Below, in pieces: positions 47,325-58,262 of a stretch of DNA of 64,000 bases (position 1 is its first letter; the number at the start of each line of letters is the position of its first letter). The DNA is taken from the NCBI GenBank assembly GCA_004369085.1, contig ML210310.1, positions 1-64,000 on the forward strand, read 5' to 3'. The notes under the pieces are model-generated. The model did no database searches. It was not told the origin of the DNA and was given only the letters and a program-made list of their open reading frames with translations. The DNA comes from Coprinopsis marcescibilis. Lineage: Eukaryota; Basidiomycota; Agaricomycetes; Agaricales; Psathyrellaceae. A program made the position numbers and the translations under genes.

Positions 47325-48174
47325 ATGGACAACTGGAGGGTCGCTGTACTTGGTGATGGAGGTGTGGGTAAAACTGCCCTCGCAGTCCAGGTGGGCGCCT
47401 TCTGTCTTATCCTCCGTCTCTAGCACCATTCTGAACTCTCCTAGTTTACTTTGAATTGTTTCGTTGGTGAGTATCGCGTCTCCTGCGTATTTCACCGCCA
47501 CTCACAAAGTGCCCCTGTCTGTTTCCAGAGGTAAGCACCCCACCACCGATTTCACTTCCAGAGCAATCGTTGAAGCAGTGTAAAGACGTATGACCCCACA
47601 ATAGAGGACGCGTATCGAAGACAGTTGGTTGTGGACAACAAAATGTGCTTTGTAGAAGTTATCGATACTGCTGGCCAGGGTATGTCCAAATTTGGATTCT
47701 GATTGGAGGCTCGCTCATGGCCTGCGCAGAGGAATACGCCAGTTTGCGAGATCAATGGGTACGGTACGTCGCACACGCCAGTTATCTCCGATTTGCTCTC
47801 ATTCGCAGTCAAGGGAGGGCCAGGGCTTCATCCTGGTCTACTCGATCGCCTCCCGATCCACATTCGATCGTCTGGAGATTTTCAGACAGTCAATGCGCAA
47901 GGTTAAGCGTGGAGATCCGATATTCATGCTTGTGGGCAATAAATGCGACAAGACATACGAACGTGAAGTCTCCAGGGATGAAGGAATGGCCCTTGCACGG
48001 CAGTTTGGCTGCGAATTCATCGAGACCTCCGCCAAAACCGCGCAAAATGTCGAGCGATTGTTCACGAACTTAGTTCGTGCCCTGCGACAGACGAGAAGCA
48101 TAGAGCCGGGGCCTTCGTCCGCTCAGGAGCCACAGAAACCCGCCAAGAAGCCAAAAAAGTGTCGAATCTTATAG
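47325..48174 (+). CDS. Ras-family small GTPase
   Basis: Membrane-bound signalling switch. Exons 47325..47390, 47445..47466, 47529..47530, 47586..47679, 47730..47763 and 47814..48174 give 192 residues. Nucleotide motifs are all present: G1 GDGGVGKTA, effector TYDPTIEDAYRRQ, G3 DTAGQEEY, G4 NKCDK, G5 ETSAK. The C-terminus is Lys-rich and ends in CaaX box CRIL, so it should be prenylated; Leu at the last position favours geranylgeranylation. A two-base exon (AG, 47529..47530) is required to make the Glu in CFVETYDPT. Introns 47531..47585 and 47764..47813 end in AAG. It lies within the Ras/Rap/Rsr1 group by its effector loop; the exact subfamily was not assigned. Confidence 0.93.
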
Positions 48175-48612
48175 GAGGGACTTTACGGAATCATACTGGG
48201 CTTCATTAGACTGCCATTCTTTTCTCTCAATGATACCACTACATATGTCTTCGTGTTTCTTCTTCCGCCCTGCTCTCTTTTTTTTGCATGTAGCATCCCC
48301 TTGTTTCATCTTGATATCTGACATTCCCCTCCTCTTTCCCTGCATATATCACCATCAATGTCGTCCGTGTTATTTCTGACTAGGGAGTCGTTGTATCGTT
48401 TGCTTATCCCCGTGTCTACTATGGTATGATAGTCATTTTCATCAATCACAGCTGTTGGACGTGTGAGTCCCCGCACCGTCATACTGAACTCTTAATTCGA
48501 CTGCGTGGATACTGCGCCGCACGCTCAATATATTCCTCCTCGCATTGGCGACGCCTTCATCCAGAACTCTCACCAACCCATTGTTTTCCCGTCTTCGTAT
48601 CCCCACTCAAAC
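48175..48612. other. Intergenic
   Basis: 3' region of the Ras gene and promoter of the BTB gene in the same direction. Pyrimidine-rich near 48270-48340. Confidence 0.4.
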
Positions 48613-49736
48613 ATGTGGACAAAGTTCGAATGTAACAACCCCGATTTCCACGTGCGTTCTTTGCCCGACAATGTTACCTTTGGGGTCACCCGCTTGGCTA
48701 TGCAGAGGAGCGAAGTCTTCCGTGAGCTTGTCCGCGTTAATTACGGGCGAACGTTAATTCTTACTTGACAGCCATACATCTTTAGGGGATATGTTTTCTT
48801 TGTGTGAACCAGGAACTGCCGATGCTTCCGCCGTAAGGGTGCCTGAAGATACAGTAGATCTTGACGAACCGTCAGAGACACTCACTATCTTGCTCACTTT
48901 ACTCCACAATCCCCCCGACGCCCCTGTGGAGACCACGACGGATCCATACAAAAAGGAGTATGATCCAGCGACAGTAATCCCATTGCCACTCTTGGAATCA
49001 GTTATTCTCAGGCTCATCGACAAATACGCCCTCGAGGAGGCTATAGTCAGGAGCCTCGAGATTCATCTGCAAGCCCACGGACCTACTCATGGCCTGAAAG
49101 TCCACTGCATTGCGTTGGCGCATGACCGGATCCATGCTGCAAACCTTGCCAGCCAGTACATTCTTCCGATCGCTCAATACACGAAAGAAGAGGTCAAGTA
49201 CATCCCAACCGTCCAGGCATACCATAACATCGTACGATTCCAAGACTTCCGAGTCAAAGCCCTTCGCGATTTGGTTCTAAACGAGGACATCTTCCCGCAC
49301 GGCGAGTCCACATCTTGTTCCTGCGTTCTAATCGACGCGTTTTGACATTTCAATTACACAGGCTACGGTGAATGTTCCGTTCACCGCGACAGGACTCTTA
49401 CAGCCTGGGATACTCGTCGGAGGGGTTTGCTAGCCCGAATAGAGACAGGTTCGGCTGCAGTTCACCATTGGGAAAACGTGCAGAGGTTCTTATCAGACGT
49501 CCGTAAACTCTTGCACAGGTAGCGACGTTGCTTGGGAAATGAAAGGCTTGGAAGAGACGTTCCGGAATTGCAATACTTGCCACAAGGCGTGCATTGCAGC
49601 CGTAGAGATGCTTTCTGTGAGTAATTGTAATTTCTAGTCACCAAAACTCCGGAGGGCTCATTGCACATACCAGTACAAGTGCCGCAGAATTCCTTGGGCT
49701 CTGCACAAACTTCCTGCGGGGTATCTCGATTCGTAG
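48613..49736 (+). CDS. BTB/POZ domain protein
   Basis: Protein-interaction domain protein of a type abundant in mushrooms. Exons 48613..48721, 48786..49301, 49362..49448, 49519..49616 and 49674..49736 give 290 residues. The N-terminal BTB core (DNVTFGVTRLAMQRSEVFRDMF, then a proline-containing strand) is followed by an all-helical region (LIDKYALEEAIVRSLEIHL, IALAHDRIHAANLASQYIL) and a Cys-containing end (FRNCNTCHKAC, YKCRRIPWALHKLPAGYLDS). The intron 49302..49361 begins GCGAGT (GC-AG); the intron 49449..49518 has a weak donor GTTCGG but is needed to avoid a stop. The molecular partner is unknown. Confidence 0.85.
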
Positions 49737-50948
49737 GACAAAATCCGGGTCATCCGAGGAACACTGGAAGTCACCGGTGCAATTCCCGCTGCTTGCGACC
49801 CTTTTATCTTTCTATTCTGGCACTCGGTAGTATATGTTCCAGAAAGGTACTAATGTAGCAACCCTATCTGCAATGAATATATCGATTGCTTTCAGCGTGG
49901 GCTCAAGACATATCCTGATCGAGGTCGGTAGCCATGGTACAGTTAACGTATGTCCAAGCCAGCCTGAATCGTCATACATAGCCGGATCGGACGGTCTGCA
50001 TTCCCTGTGCCCCGAGGTTAGCCACAGGACAATTACTCATATTCGTGATATACGCAAGCCCTGATTGTTTTCGACCCAAATAAGTTAGCTGCTGTGAAAC
50101 ATCCAGGAGGACAGGTCGTCAATCTCGCCATCGCTGATAGAAGCTGGTAAGGCATAAGACGATCAGAGACTTCAAACCAGACAAAGTTGGGTAGAATCTT
50201 CCGATTGGGAATACGACAGAAACGCGTTATACCCAGTCTCGGAGAAACGAGACGACAGAGTCATTCATCAGAGCATTCTGAGTCGAGGCGCGACCAATGC
50301 ATTCCATACTGGCGCAGAAAACGCCAACCTGGTAGATATCTCCATCTTTTGATCTCAAGCGAGCAGTGAATCGTATAAAACGGTGTTACATCACAAGAAG
50401 AGTTGGTGAAGAGCAGATGGCGATAGTTATTCTCGAGTGTGGCACGCGAGGGGGCCCGATTAAAGGAGACCTAGACTACAAATAATCATATCACTTGAGC
50501 GATGTTGTAGGTTGACTTTCGTCTGAATCAATTATTATCATGGACGGGTATCATAGCCGGAAACAAAGGGTTTACCACTGGGAAACAGCGAGGAATACGC
50601 ACGGCCGTTGACACCAGCAGTCTGGCTGATATACGGTCCAGGATTTTTCGCAGTGTATGATCATTCTGATTTGCCTTCCCGCTGCATTTTCCAACAAGAG
50701 CCCATCAGATTAGCACGACGGTATTCCAGTGCTTACAGAAGGAGAAACGCATAGCCGCGTTGACGAGATACGACAAGGAAGGACCAACAGGGGTAGTTGC
50801 ACCCGCACGATCCGCGGAAGTAGTAGAGGATCCATGCTAGGTGCATGGGTCCGGTGGAGAAAACGCCGTCCAGGAAATCTTGGTCTATTATCTATGGAGA
50901 GACGATTAAGCACGTATATTACATTAAGCTGAGTCGTTATGTTGTCGT
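49737..50948. other. 1.2 kb intergenic stretch
   Basis: Between convergent ends (BTB plus, PXMP4 minus). No gene recognised. Confidence 0.4.
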
Positions 50949-51730
50949 TCAAATGTTGTGCCAGAGTAGCGTTTTGATATCCTTCCACGCGTCCGAGTCG
51001 ACGTAGAGGTATTTCATCGAATTCCACAAGCCAGGTTGAATAGTTTCGCCTCTGTTCCTGAAAAGCCACATAACAGCACCCCAGGCGAGAGTAGCAAAGA
51101 CGGTGAAGTGCCGGGCGTTCGGAGGCAATGGCTTGCCGGGGGCTCCTGCGACGGGAGAATCCGTAGAATTGCTGTACGGGGTGGATGCTCGGGGAATGAA
51201 AGATGCTACAACCCGCGAGACGATATAGAGGACGATCTTTTAGAGAGATGATTTGGCATGTCAGAATAGATCGAATGGAAACCCCAAGAATGAACCCATT
51301 ACAAGACAAAGACTAACCTGTTCGTTCACCGCGTTTCTCTCCCCGAAGACAACATATCCACCCGCGAGACCGGCAATGAAACTGTCCAGACTCCGTTCCT
51401 TGCCCTTATTGGCCTTCTTCTGCAGAAGCATAAGCGACTTGTAGATCGTCACGAACTTGGCAAGGTTGAAGGCATGCTGTTTGGTTGCACGGTAAATTGA
51501 GCGCGCACGGGTTTGCCAGCTGGAAGGGAAAGGATTCGTTAGTGCTCGGACATATGATGAAAGTCCCAGTTCACTTACTCCCCACGTCCAAACAGGATAG
51601 ACATGACCAAAGCATGAGGGAATCGCACTTTGACGCCATAGACAAAGCCATTCCGAGCACCCTTCAAGATTGCGAGGTAATCATGGAATGCTGGGTTGTT
51701 GATGATTTCGTTAATGAGTGCCAACGACAT
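50949..51730 (-). CDS. Peroxisomal membrane protein PXMP4/Pmp24 (Tim17 family)
   Basis: Small multi-helix membrane protein of the Tim17/22/23/Pmp24 superfamily, expected in the peroxisome membrane. Start at 51730 (MSLALINEIINNP). Signals include ARNGFVYGVKVRFPHALVMS, FGRGDWQTRARSIYRATKQH, FVTIYKSLMLLQKKANKGKE, FIAGLAGGYVVFGERNAVNE, IVLYIVSRVVASFIP and FTVFATLAWGAVMWLFRNRG, ending with DAWKDIKTLLWHNI and TGA at 50949-50951. Three exons, canonical introns of about 60 to 75 bases. The GxxxG-like glycines in the helices fit the superfamily. Confidence 0.88.
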
Positions 51731-52182
51731 TTCTGGTGTCCCTAGAACGAGGAGGACAGGATTATACGCCCGAAAGTCTGTTGCCGTCAAGAAATAAGGG
51801 GTCAAGTTGAGAAGGCTCAGCCTTCGATGGTAGTAAGTAGAGGAGGAGAGGAAGTCCGAGATGAGAATCACATGCACCCTGGTCACTATCAAGTGGGTCC
51901 AGTTTTCAGACGTACCGCGCACTTTACGCTGGTCTCCTGATCATTCAAGTCTCGAGTATATATGCAGATGCGATCACCTCCTTGACCGAATTCCAGCCTC
52001 GACGCAGAGAACTCAGAGCAATGTTGTAAAGGCAAAAGAGGGGTTGCCTAAGGCAGAACCGTCCAACGGTCCAAATTTGCGCTCGCGTCAAAATGCCGGC
52101 ATTGTTAAAAAAAGCAACTCATGATATTAGATCGTACAGACGAAAACAGGACAGCGAAGAATATACAACAGCACTAGCGAGT
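51731..52182. other. Intergenic
   Basis: Promoter side of the PXMP4 gene and 3' side of the histone deacetylase gene, both on the minus strand. Nothing else seen. Confidence 0.4.
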
Positions 52183-54577
52183 TCAAGTGGTCAACGGGGG
52201 TGGAGAGCCGATAGACGGCTCTTCTTTGGGGGATTCATCATCTTCGGCAGTCATTGAAACGTCCTCTGTCGCCTCCTGTGCTGGTTCTTCTGCTGGTGTC
52301 GGAGGCGCGGGGGGTTGCGCGACATCTGTACCGTTTGCCTCGGGCGCTGGACCGGCACTTTCTTCGGTCGCTGGGGCACTCTCAGAGGTCGGCGTATCAA
52401 CATCCATTGGGGCCACCTCTGGTCTCGGGGCTGAAAGGATTCTGGCAGCGGTCGTATGTCCACTAGGGCCGGCACCGTGGGTCGCACCAGAAGACGATGC
52501 CAAAATACCCACTCCCATGCCGAATTTATGTCCAGACCCTTGTCTATCTCTATCGCCGTTGGTTTGACGTTCTTTGTGACTTGCGTGGTCTCTGCGGTCT
52601 CCGTCGCCCTCGTCGTCAGAGTCGGATAGCTCGCCGTCATGTTGAATTCGAGAATCCAATAGCCTCATGGGTCGTCGGTCGTTAGGATCTTCCATATCCT
52701 CATCTTGGTTAGGGTCCTCTAGGTCGGCATCAATGGGCATGCTTGGAATGTCTGGGTGTAGAGTCTATGGTCAAACTTGGGCGAGGACAAAATACAGGGC
52801 GAAACAGACCTGTCATCTGGACCCCTGGAGGGCCGCCTGTGTGGCGCAGGTTTTCCATCACAATGCGCTTCACCCGGTCCAAATATGCTTGTGAGTTGAG
52901 ATCATCCGTGTTGGACGACTTGACATCGAGTTCATAGTCTGGTCCGAAGTACTCATAGTACTCGTTGACAGGAATTTCTGACGTTCCAGTAAGTCAGGAT
53001 ACCTCGCCGCGGGAATACAGGACGCACCTGGACCAAGTTCGACACCGGCAGCTAAACCGGTTTCATATGCCCATGCCCGACTGACGTTGCGCATTGTGTA
53101 ACCACCACCTCCAAGAAGAAGCAGGGGCTTATTAAAAGACTTCACAAACTTGACACAATTGGCATGGCCTGAAAGAAACTTCAATAATCGACTTGGTAGC
53201 AGACCCCAGTACTGTGGCCCACCTTTCATCGAGAGATTGAGGCAACCAAGCTTGTCACCGGAAAGCGAGTCCGTACCGCATTGCAAGACAATTGCAGAGG
53301 GGTCGTATGTTTCCATCACAGCGCGAATGACCTGAGATATCCATGTCAGTCCGAACCTTTAAAAGAAGACGCTTCGACATACTGGCTCGAACACAGATTT
53401 GTAATTTTCATCTGAGATACCATCCCGAAGTGGGAAATTCAGCGAATAGTACTTCCCCTTCATAATGCCAACATCCTAAGCAATGCAATTGTATTAGGCG
53501 CCGACGAAAATTCGCAAAAAACATCACATACGCGCAGTTCTCCAGTTCCAGGGAAGTATTCTCCATACTTGTGGAAGCTGACTGTCATCACCCTGTCCGT
53601 GGTATAGAAAGCTTCCTCCACTCCGTCACCATGATGTACGTCTATGTCGATGTAAAGGACTCGGTTGTGATATCTACAACGGCTATTCAGCAGCGGAATG
53701 GGGATTGAATCGAGGTTTTTGAAAACGTACCGTAAAAGTTCAAGAATTCCAAGAACAATGTCTGAATTGGTTATGAGCATAATACGGCGGGACCATTAAA
53801 AGCCTACTGCTTGCCGTTTACGTAGCAGAACCCACTGGCTTCACTCTTCTTTGCATGATGCAAGCCTCCTGCCCAGTTGATAGCGATGTCACATTTATCG
53901 CGACTCAGGCGGGCGGCACCCTCTACAGCACAAGCGATGAGGTAGAACACAGGCAAAGAATTTGAGTGCACGAACCCATGGAACCGCCTGCAGATATTGA
54001 GCAATACTCAAAGAGACCATCGAATACTGGACAGTCGTCTCCGACGTTGTCTGCAAGGATGAAATCAGTCGTTGTCAGAAACGGCCACATGAAGGGGACA
54101 AAGGTATACATTTGTGTTGTTCCTTTATGAACGAGTTCATATTGCTGGGCGTTATCTTGCTCAGGAAATCTACATATTCATCGGAGTGGAACTGGGTCAT
54201 CTCGCGTTTTGTTGCTGGTTTAGCTCGCTAGAGATACTTATTATTAAGCTGCATCTCCGAGTGGCAAGTGAAGAAACGACGCACGAATATTTCCATCTTC
54301 TTGTATAGTCCGTAATTCATAACCAAGGAATGACACATCCGAATTCGAGTAGGCTTCATCCTATTGGCAACTCATGAGCAAGCTGAGGGTTTAAAACAAC
54401 TAATTTGACTCACGGATGTCCAGGTCCGTAATGGAATCCCCCAATGTCTGAATCATAAAAGTAGCACTTGCGTTTGCAATCAGTGTGTGTAATTTTGACA
54501 CGGCAAGTAAATGGGCTGAAACTCACGACACGTTTCTTTTGGCTTTCGCCATCGCATGGTATCCATTTGTCTCCCAT
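52183..54577 (-). CDS. RPD3: Class I histone deacetylase, Rpd3-type
   Basis: Zinc-dependent lysine deacetylase of chromatin co-repressor complexes. Start at 54577 ([17 protein letters not shown]). The catalytic domain is complete across about ten exons: [35 protein letters not shown] with the tandem His, [16 protein letters not shown] with the zinc Asp and His, [30 protein letters not shown] with the second zinc Asp, and [17 protein letters not shown]. After about 430 residues comes a Ser/Pro/Glu-rich acidic tail of about 150 residues (52183..52740), ending [10 protein letters not shown]. The intron 53762..53814 between YVN and DIV begins GCAAGC, a GC-AG intron inside one of the most conserved blocks of the family. 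Confidence 0.95.
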
Positions 54578-54896
54578 TCTGACTATTTTTGAAACCACTA
54601 TTGCATACTTCGGTGGTGGTTGAGCTGAGCAATGACGAAGTCGGTACCAAGATGCACCTTCGCGCGTAGATCCCATCATTATTTGGTCCAATTGACTTCC
54701 GAGTCCGCCCCAAACTTGTCACGAAGACTTGAGGGAGTTCAACGTTCAATAGAGGATAAAAGATTCGAGCCAACAACAAATGAATCGACAATATCCTCTA
54801 CAGGAGCTATGGAATTTTGACACCAGTGTACAAGAATGTAGTTGACTAAAGGTTAGCCTTGCCTAGCGGTGCCTGTCCGCCTGTTATATATAAGAG
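54578..54896. promoter_or_regulatory. HDAC promoter region
   Basis: About 320 bases between the HDAC start and the stop of the next gene upstream on the same strand. A TATATATAA run near 54885-54893 (minus strand) is too far from the start to be a clear TATA box. Confidence 0.3.
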
Positions 54897-55754
54897 TCAA
54901 TTTCCGCAGCCTTCAGAAGCCAAACGCGAGTTGGCTTCACCTCGATAGACTAAGGTCGAAGGAGCAAATCCAAAGTCGTCGGCTAGTTTTATTCCCTAGA
55001 ATTCTGATGAGTATTTGGGGTTCCTGTTTGAAGGCAAGACGCTACGAACAATTTCCCCGACGATCACTCGAACCTACAAACCCCAATGAATCAAAACTAC
55101 CGATAGACATAGAATTCTAGGTCGGAACTCACCATAGACCAATGGTGCACGCAATGAAGACTTGCAAACCAGAGCTACAAAAATGTCGGGTCAACAAAGG
55201 GGCCAGGGACGTCATAATTCGCACTCACTTCACGTCCGAATGTGGTCTTGAATTCGTGCATGTAAGGGGTAATAGCCTGCAACGTTATTGGTTCGTCTAA
55301 TTGGGCGTTAGGAACTACATCCTCCAAGAGTCTCAGTGTTTCTAGAAGTGCAGTTCGTGCCCCGGCACGGCTAATTTCCATCGGTGTGTTGCGAATACGC
55401 GTGTCATAGGACATGACGTGTGGTGGCGGATTGCGTTGGGATTCCAAAAGTAAGGTAAAGTGGTCTCGGGCATGTCGTAAATGCTTTCCTGCATAAATAA
55501 CCTCTCAGAACCACGATTAAAGTATATGAGACAGACGTACCTATCGTCGAACCGGGAAGAAATTGGGATTGGACGGAAAGTTGTTCGTCAGACACGAGGT
55601 GGTTATCCAACAGGTCAACAGCTTGGTTGAGTACCGTCTTAGCAACGGCCAGCTGTTGATTAAGCGTTTCATTGGGTTCTCCATCGTTCTTAACAGTTTG
55701 CTGTGGCATTTCGGTGGTGGAAGATGCAGAGGAAAGCTCGAGTAAAGAAGTCAT
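54897..55754 (-). CDS. DinB-like domain protein
   Basis: Helical-bundle protein resembling the DinB/YfiT superfamily of metal-binding proteins. Start at 55754 (MTSLLELSSASSTTEM). The bundle shows AVAKTVLNQAVDLLDNHL, KHLRHARDHFTLLLES, RAGARTALLETLRLLED, FGRELWFASLHCVHHWSMVR and VRVIVGEI, with His residues (RHARDHF, LHCVHHW) in the places expected for a metal site, then DDFGFAPSTLVYRG. Ends at TGA 54897-54899. Five or so exons, canonical introns. Thiol-transferase roles are known for some bacterial relatives; the function here is unknown. Confidence 0.75.
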
Positions 55755-56301
55755 CACAAATTCAGTGAAACTGGGGCGTTGATCGAAAGTAGGTCAAATT
55801 GAAGGATATAAGGTAGGTAACTAGTAATGTCGAATGATAACAAGCTCCAGCCTCGAGTCGCCCACGATGCATGTCTGAACTCCTCAGCTGACCGACCCAC
55901 TTCCCCAACGAAATCTGTGACCGAAGACCTGGAGTAGTCCAATTACAGCAACCGGATCCACTAGCAGACATAAATTTGTATCTCTGCTCAATTCCGGGCG
56001 ACCCACAAATCTAGGTCGCTCAGACTCAAAGCGAGAAGCCTCAATCTTCCAGAGATTGACCAAGAACAAAGCCGGTGAGAGACTGGAAGAGCGTTTGATT
56101 CATCGACCGTCGTCTGCACCCTGGATGAAGAAAACAAAATTTCTTGGCGGACTTTTTATACCCTCGCAGATGCTGACAAAGCACATTATGTACCCAATTT
56201 GTTCCCGCTGTCATGATCGGGACGCTAGCCTTCGCCTCGTCATCGACTCCGTGACGCGACACTTGTTACTTCCACCTTTCCTCTTCCTAAATCTTCATCC
56301 A
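55755..56301. promoter_or_regulatory. Divergent promoter region
   Basis: 547 bases between the DinB-like gene (minus) and the succinyl-CoA ligase gene (plus). No specific site identified. Confidence 0.35.
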
Positions 56302-58036
56302 ATGTTATCGGCAATTAGAAGAGCACGGCCATTGGCTCGAGTGTGTACCATTTTGTATCCCATAGTCTATATTCTAACAAAGAAACAGTGCATATCTGCA
56401 GGGCAGAAACGGTTCCTCTCTATACATGAATACCAATCAATGAAGCTGCTCAATGCTGTAAGAGAAAATCAAGGCAACATTTCCTCCTGATATCTAACGG
56501 ACCTGGCTCCATGCAGTATGGTATTCCTACACCAAAGAGCGTCGCTGCACATTCCCCTGAGGAGGCTTATGAAGTTGCAAAGAACTTTGGTAACCGCTTT
56601 CCCCTATCGCGTCTCAACAGCCAACTGAATGGCGTGCAGGCACGGACAAGCTCGTAATCAAGGCTCAAGTCCTCGCTGGTGGTCGAGGCAAGGGCAAGTT
56701 TGACACCGGTCTTCAGGGAGGTGTGCATATGATCGATAGGTTCGTGCATCCTCCTGTCAATGTGGCCCACCGTTTGTTAAACGTTATCTAGCGCCGAACA
56801 AGCCAAAGATTTTGCTGGCAAAATGCTTGGTTCAAATCTTATCACGAAGCAGACGGGAGCTGGAGGGCGCATCTGCAATGCAGTAGGTCAAAGTCGATGT
56901 CATACGAGGACCCGGTTCTCACTGGTCTCTACCCAGGTTATGCTTGCCGAGCGCCGCCAACCCGCTCACGAGTACTATGTTGCCGTTCTTAACGACCGCG
57001 TAACACAGGGCGTTGTACTCGTCGCGTCCGCTCAAGGAGGAATGAATATTGAGGAGGTCGCCGCCAAGGACCCGAGCGCCATCATCACGACCCCAATTAA
57101 CTTTGAGAAAGGGTTGTCAAAACCTGAGGCGATCGAAATCGCAAAAAAACTCGGCTTCAGCGACGCACAAACCCAATCCGAAGCCGCCGACATCTTCATC
57201 AACCTATACCGCATTTTCAAGGAGAAAGATGCAACCCAAATCGAAATCAACCCAATGGCCTTGACAACAGACGGCGCTGTGCTCTGGTATGTGCTTTCCG
57301 ATATCTGCCTTGTTCCTATAATTCACGATGCTCGCTTATCCAGTATGGACGCCAAGTTTGGCTTCGACGACAATGCAGAATTCCGTCAAAAGGACATTTT
57401 TGATCTCCGAGATATTTCCCAGGAAGAACCGTCAGAGGTTGAAGCACAGAAAGCCAACTTGAACTTCATCAAGTTGGATGGTAGCATTGGCTGCTTGGTT
57501 AACGGTGCTGGATTGGCCATGGCCACTATGGACGTTCTTGCGCTCCATGGTGGTAACCCTGCCAACTTCTTAGACGTCGGAGGGTTAGTGTTTCGCGCCT
57601 CTTTCGACCATGTTTAGGTTTTTGACCGTTTTGTTGCAGAGGTGCTACCCCTGAGACCGTCAAAAAGGCATTCGAAATTCTCCTCGCTGACCCTAAAGTG
57701 AAGAGCATTTTCATCAACATCTTTGGTGGTAAGGGTTTATCTCGATCGGAGGTTTTGTGCAACGTGCTCACTATCTCTCCGAAGGTATCATGCGATGTGA
57801 CTACATCGCCGAGGGTGTTATTAAAGCAACGAAGGAACTTGGGCTCACCATTCCCCTCGTTGTGCGGTTGAAGGGTACCAAGGAGGCGGAAGCTAAACAG
57901 TAAGTAATGATCATACTATCCTATTCCTGACTCTCTAACTGTGATTTTCAGGATGATCAAGGAGTCCGGTCTTAAGATTATTGCGTTCGACAGCTTGGAT
58001 GATGCTGCTGAGAAGGCCGTCCAGCTTGCTGTTTAA
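56302..58036 (+). CDS. LSC2: Succinyl-CoA ligase beta subunit, mitochondrial
   Basis: TCA-cycle enzyme making ATP or GTP from succinyl-CoA with the alpha subunit. Start at 56302; a basic presequence ([13 protein letters not shown]) fits mitochondrial import. The ATP-grasp N-terminal region reads [34 protein letters not shown] and [18 protein letters not shown] with the metal-binding Glu and Asn; the C-terminal ligase part reads [54 protein letters not shown] and [15 protein letters not shown]. About ten exons, first of 39 bases. All introns checked are GT..AG. The alpha subunit, which carries the phosphohistidine, is not in this window. Whether it uses ADP or GDP cannot be read from the sequence. 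Confidence 0.95.
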
Positions 58037-58262
58037 TGCGTTAGGCATTTATCTATTATATCCTCTTCTTGTGCTCCAGATACCTCAGATTCTTGTAGAT
58101 TTATCTTAAACACTTCCTCAATGAATCTCATCACCCGTGTGCCAAAAGCAAAGCGAGATCAAATAGCAAAAAGGCCGTACAGAATATACACGAGCGAGCA
58201 TATAGTATTAAGTAAAAACACAGGTAAGACTATGCTACATACAACAACTGTACAGAGGTGAG
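58037..58262. other. Convergent spacer
   Basis: 226 bases between two convergent gene ends; AT-rich, nothing else seen. Confidence 0.45.

Noticed and set aside
49500..49525. In-frame TAG and frame change in the BTB gene, considered a frameshift
   Set aside because: An intron 49449..49518 with weak donor restores a family-like sequence, and the remaining exons keep the frame exactly.
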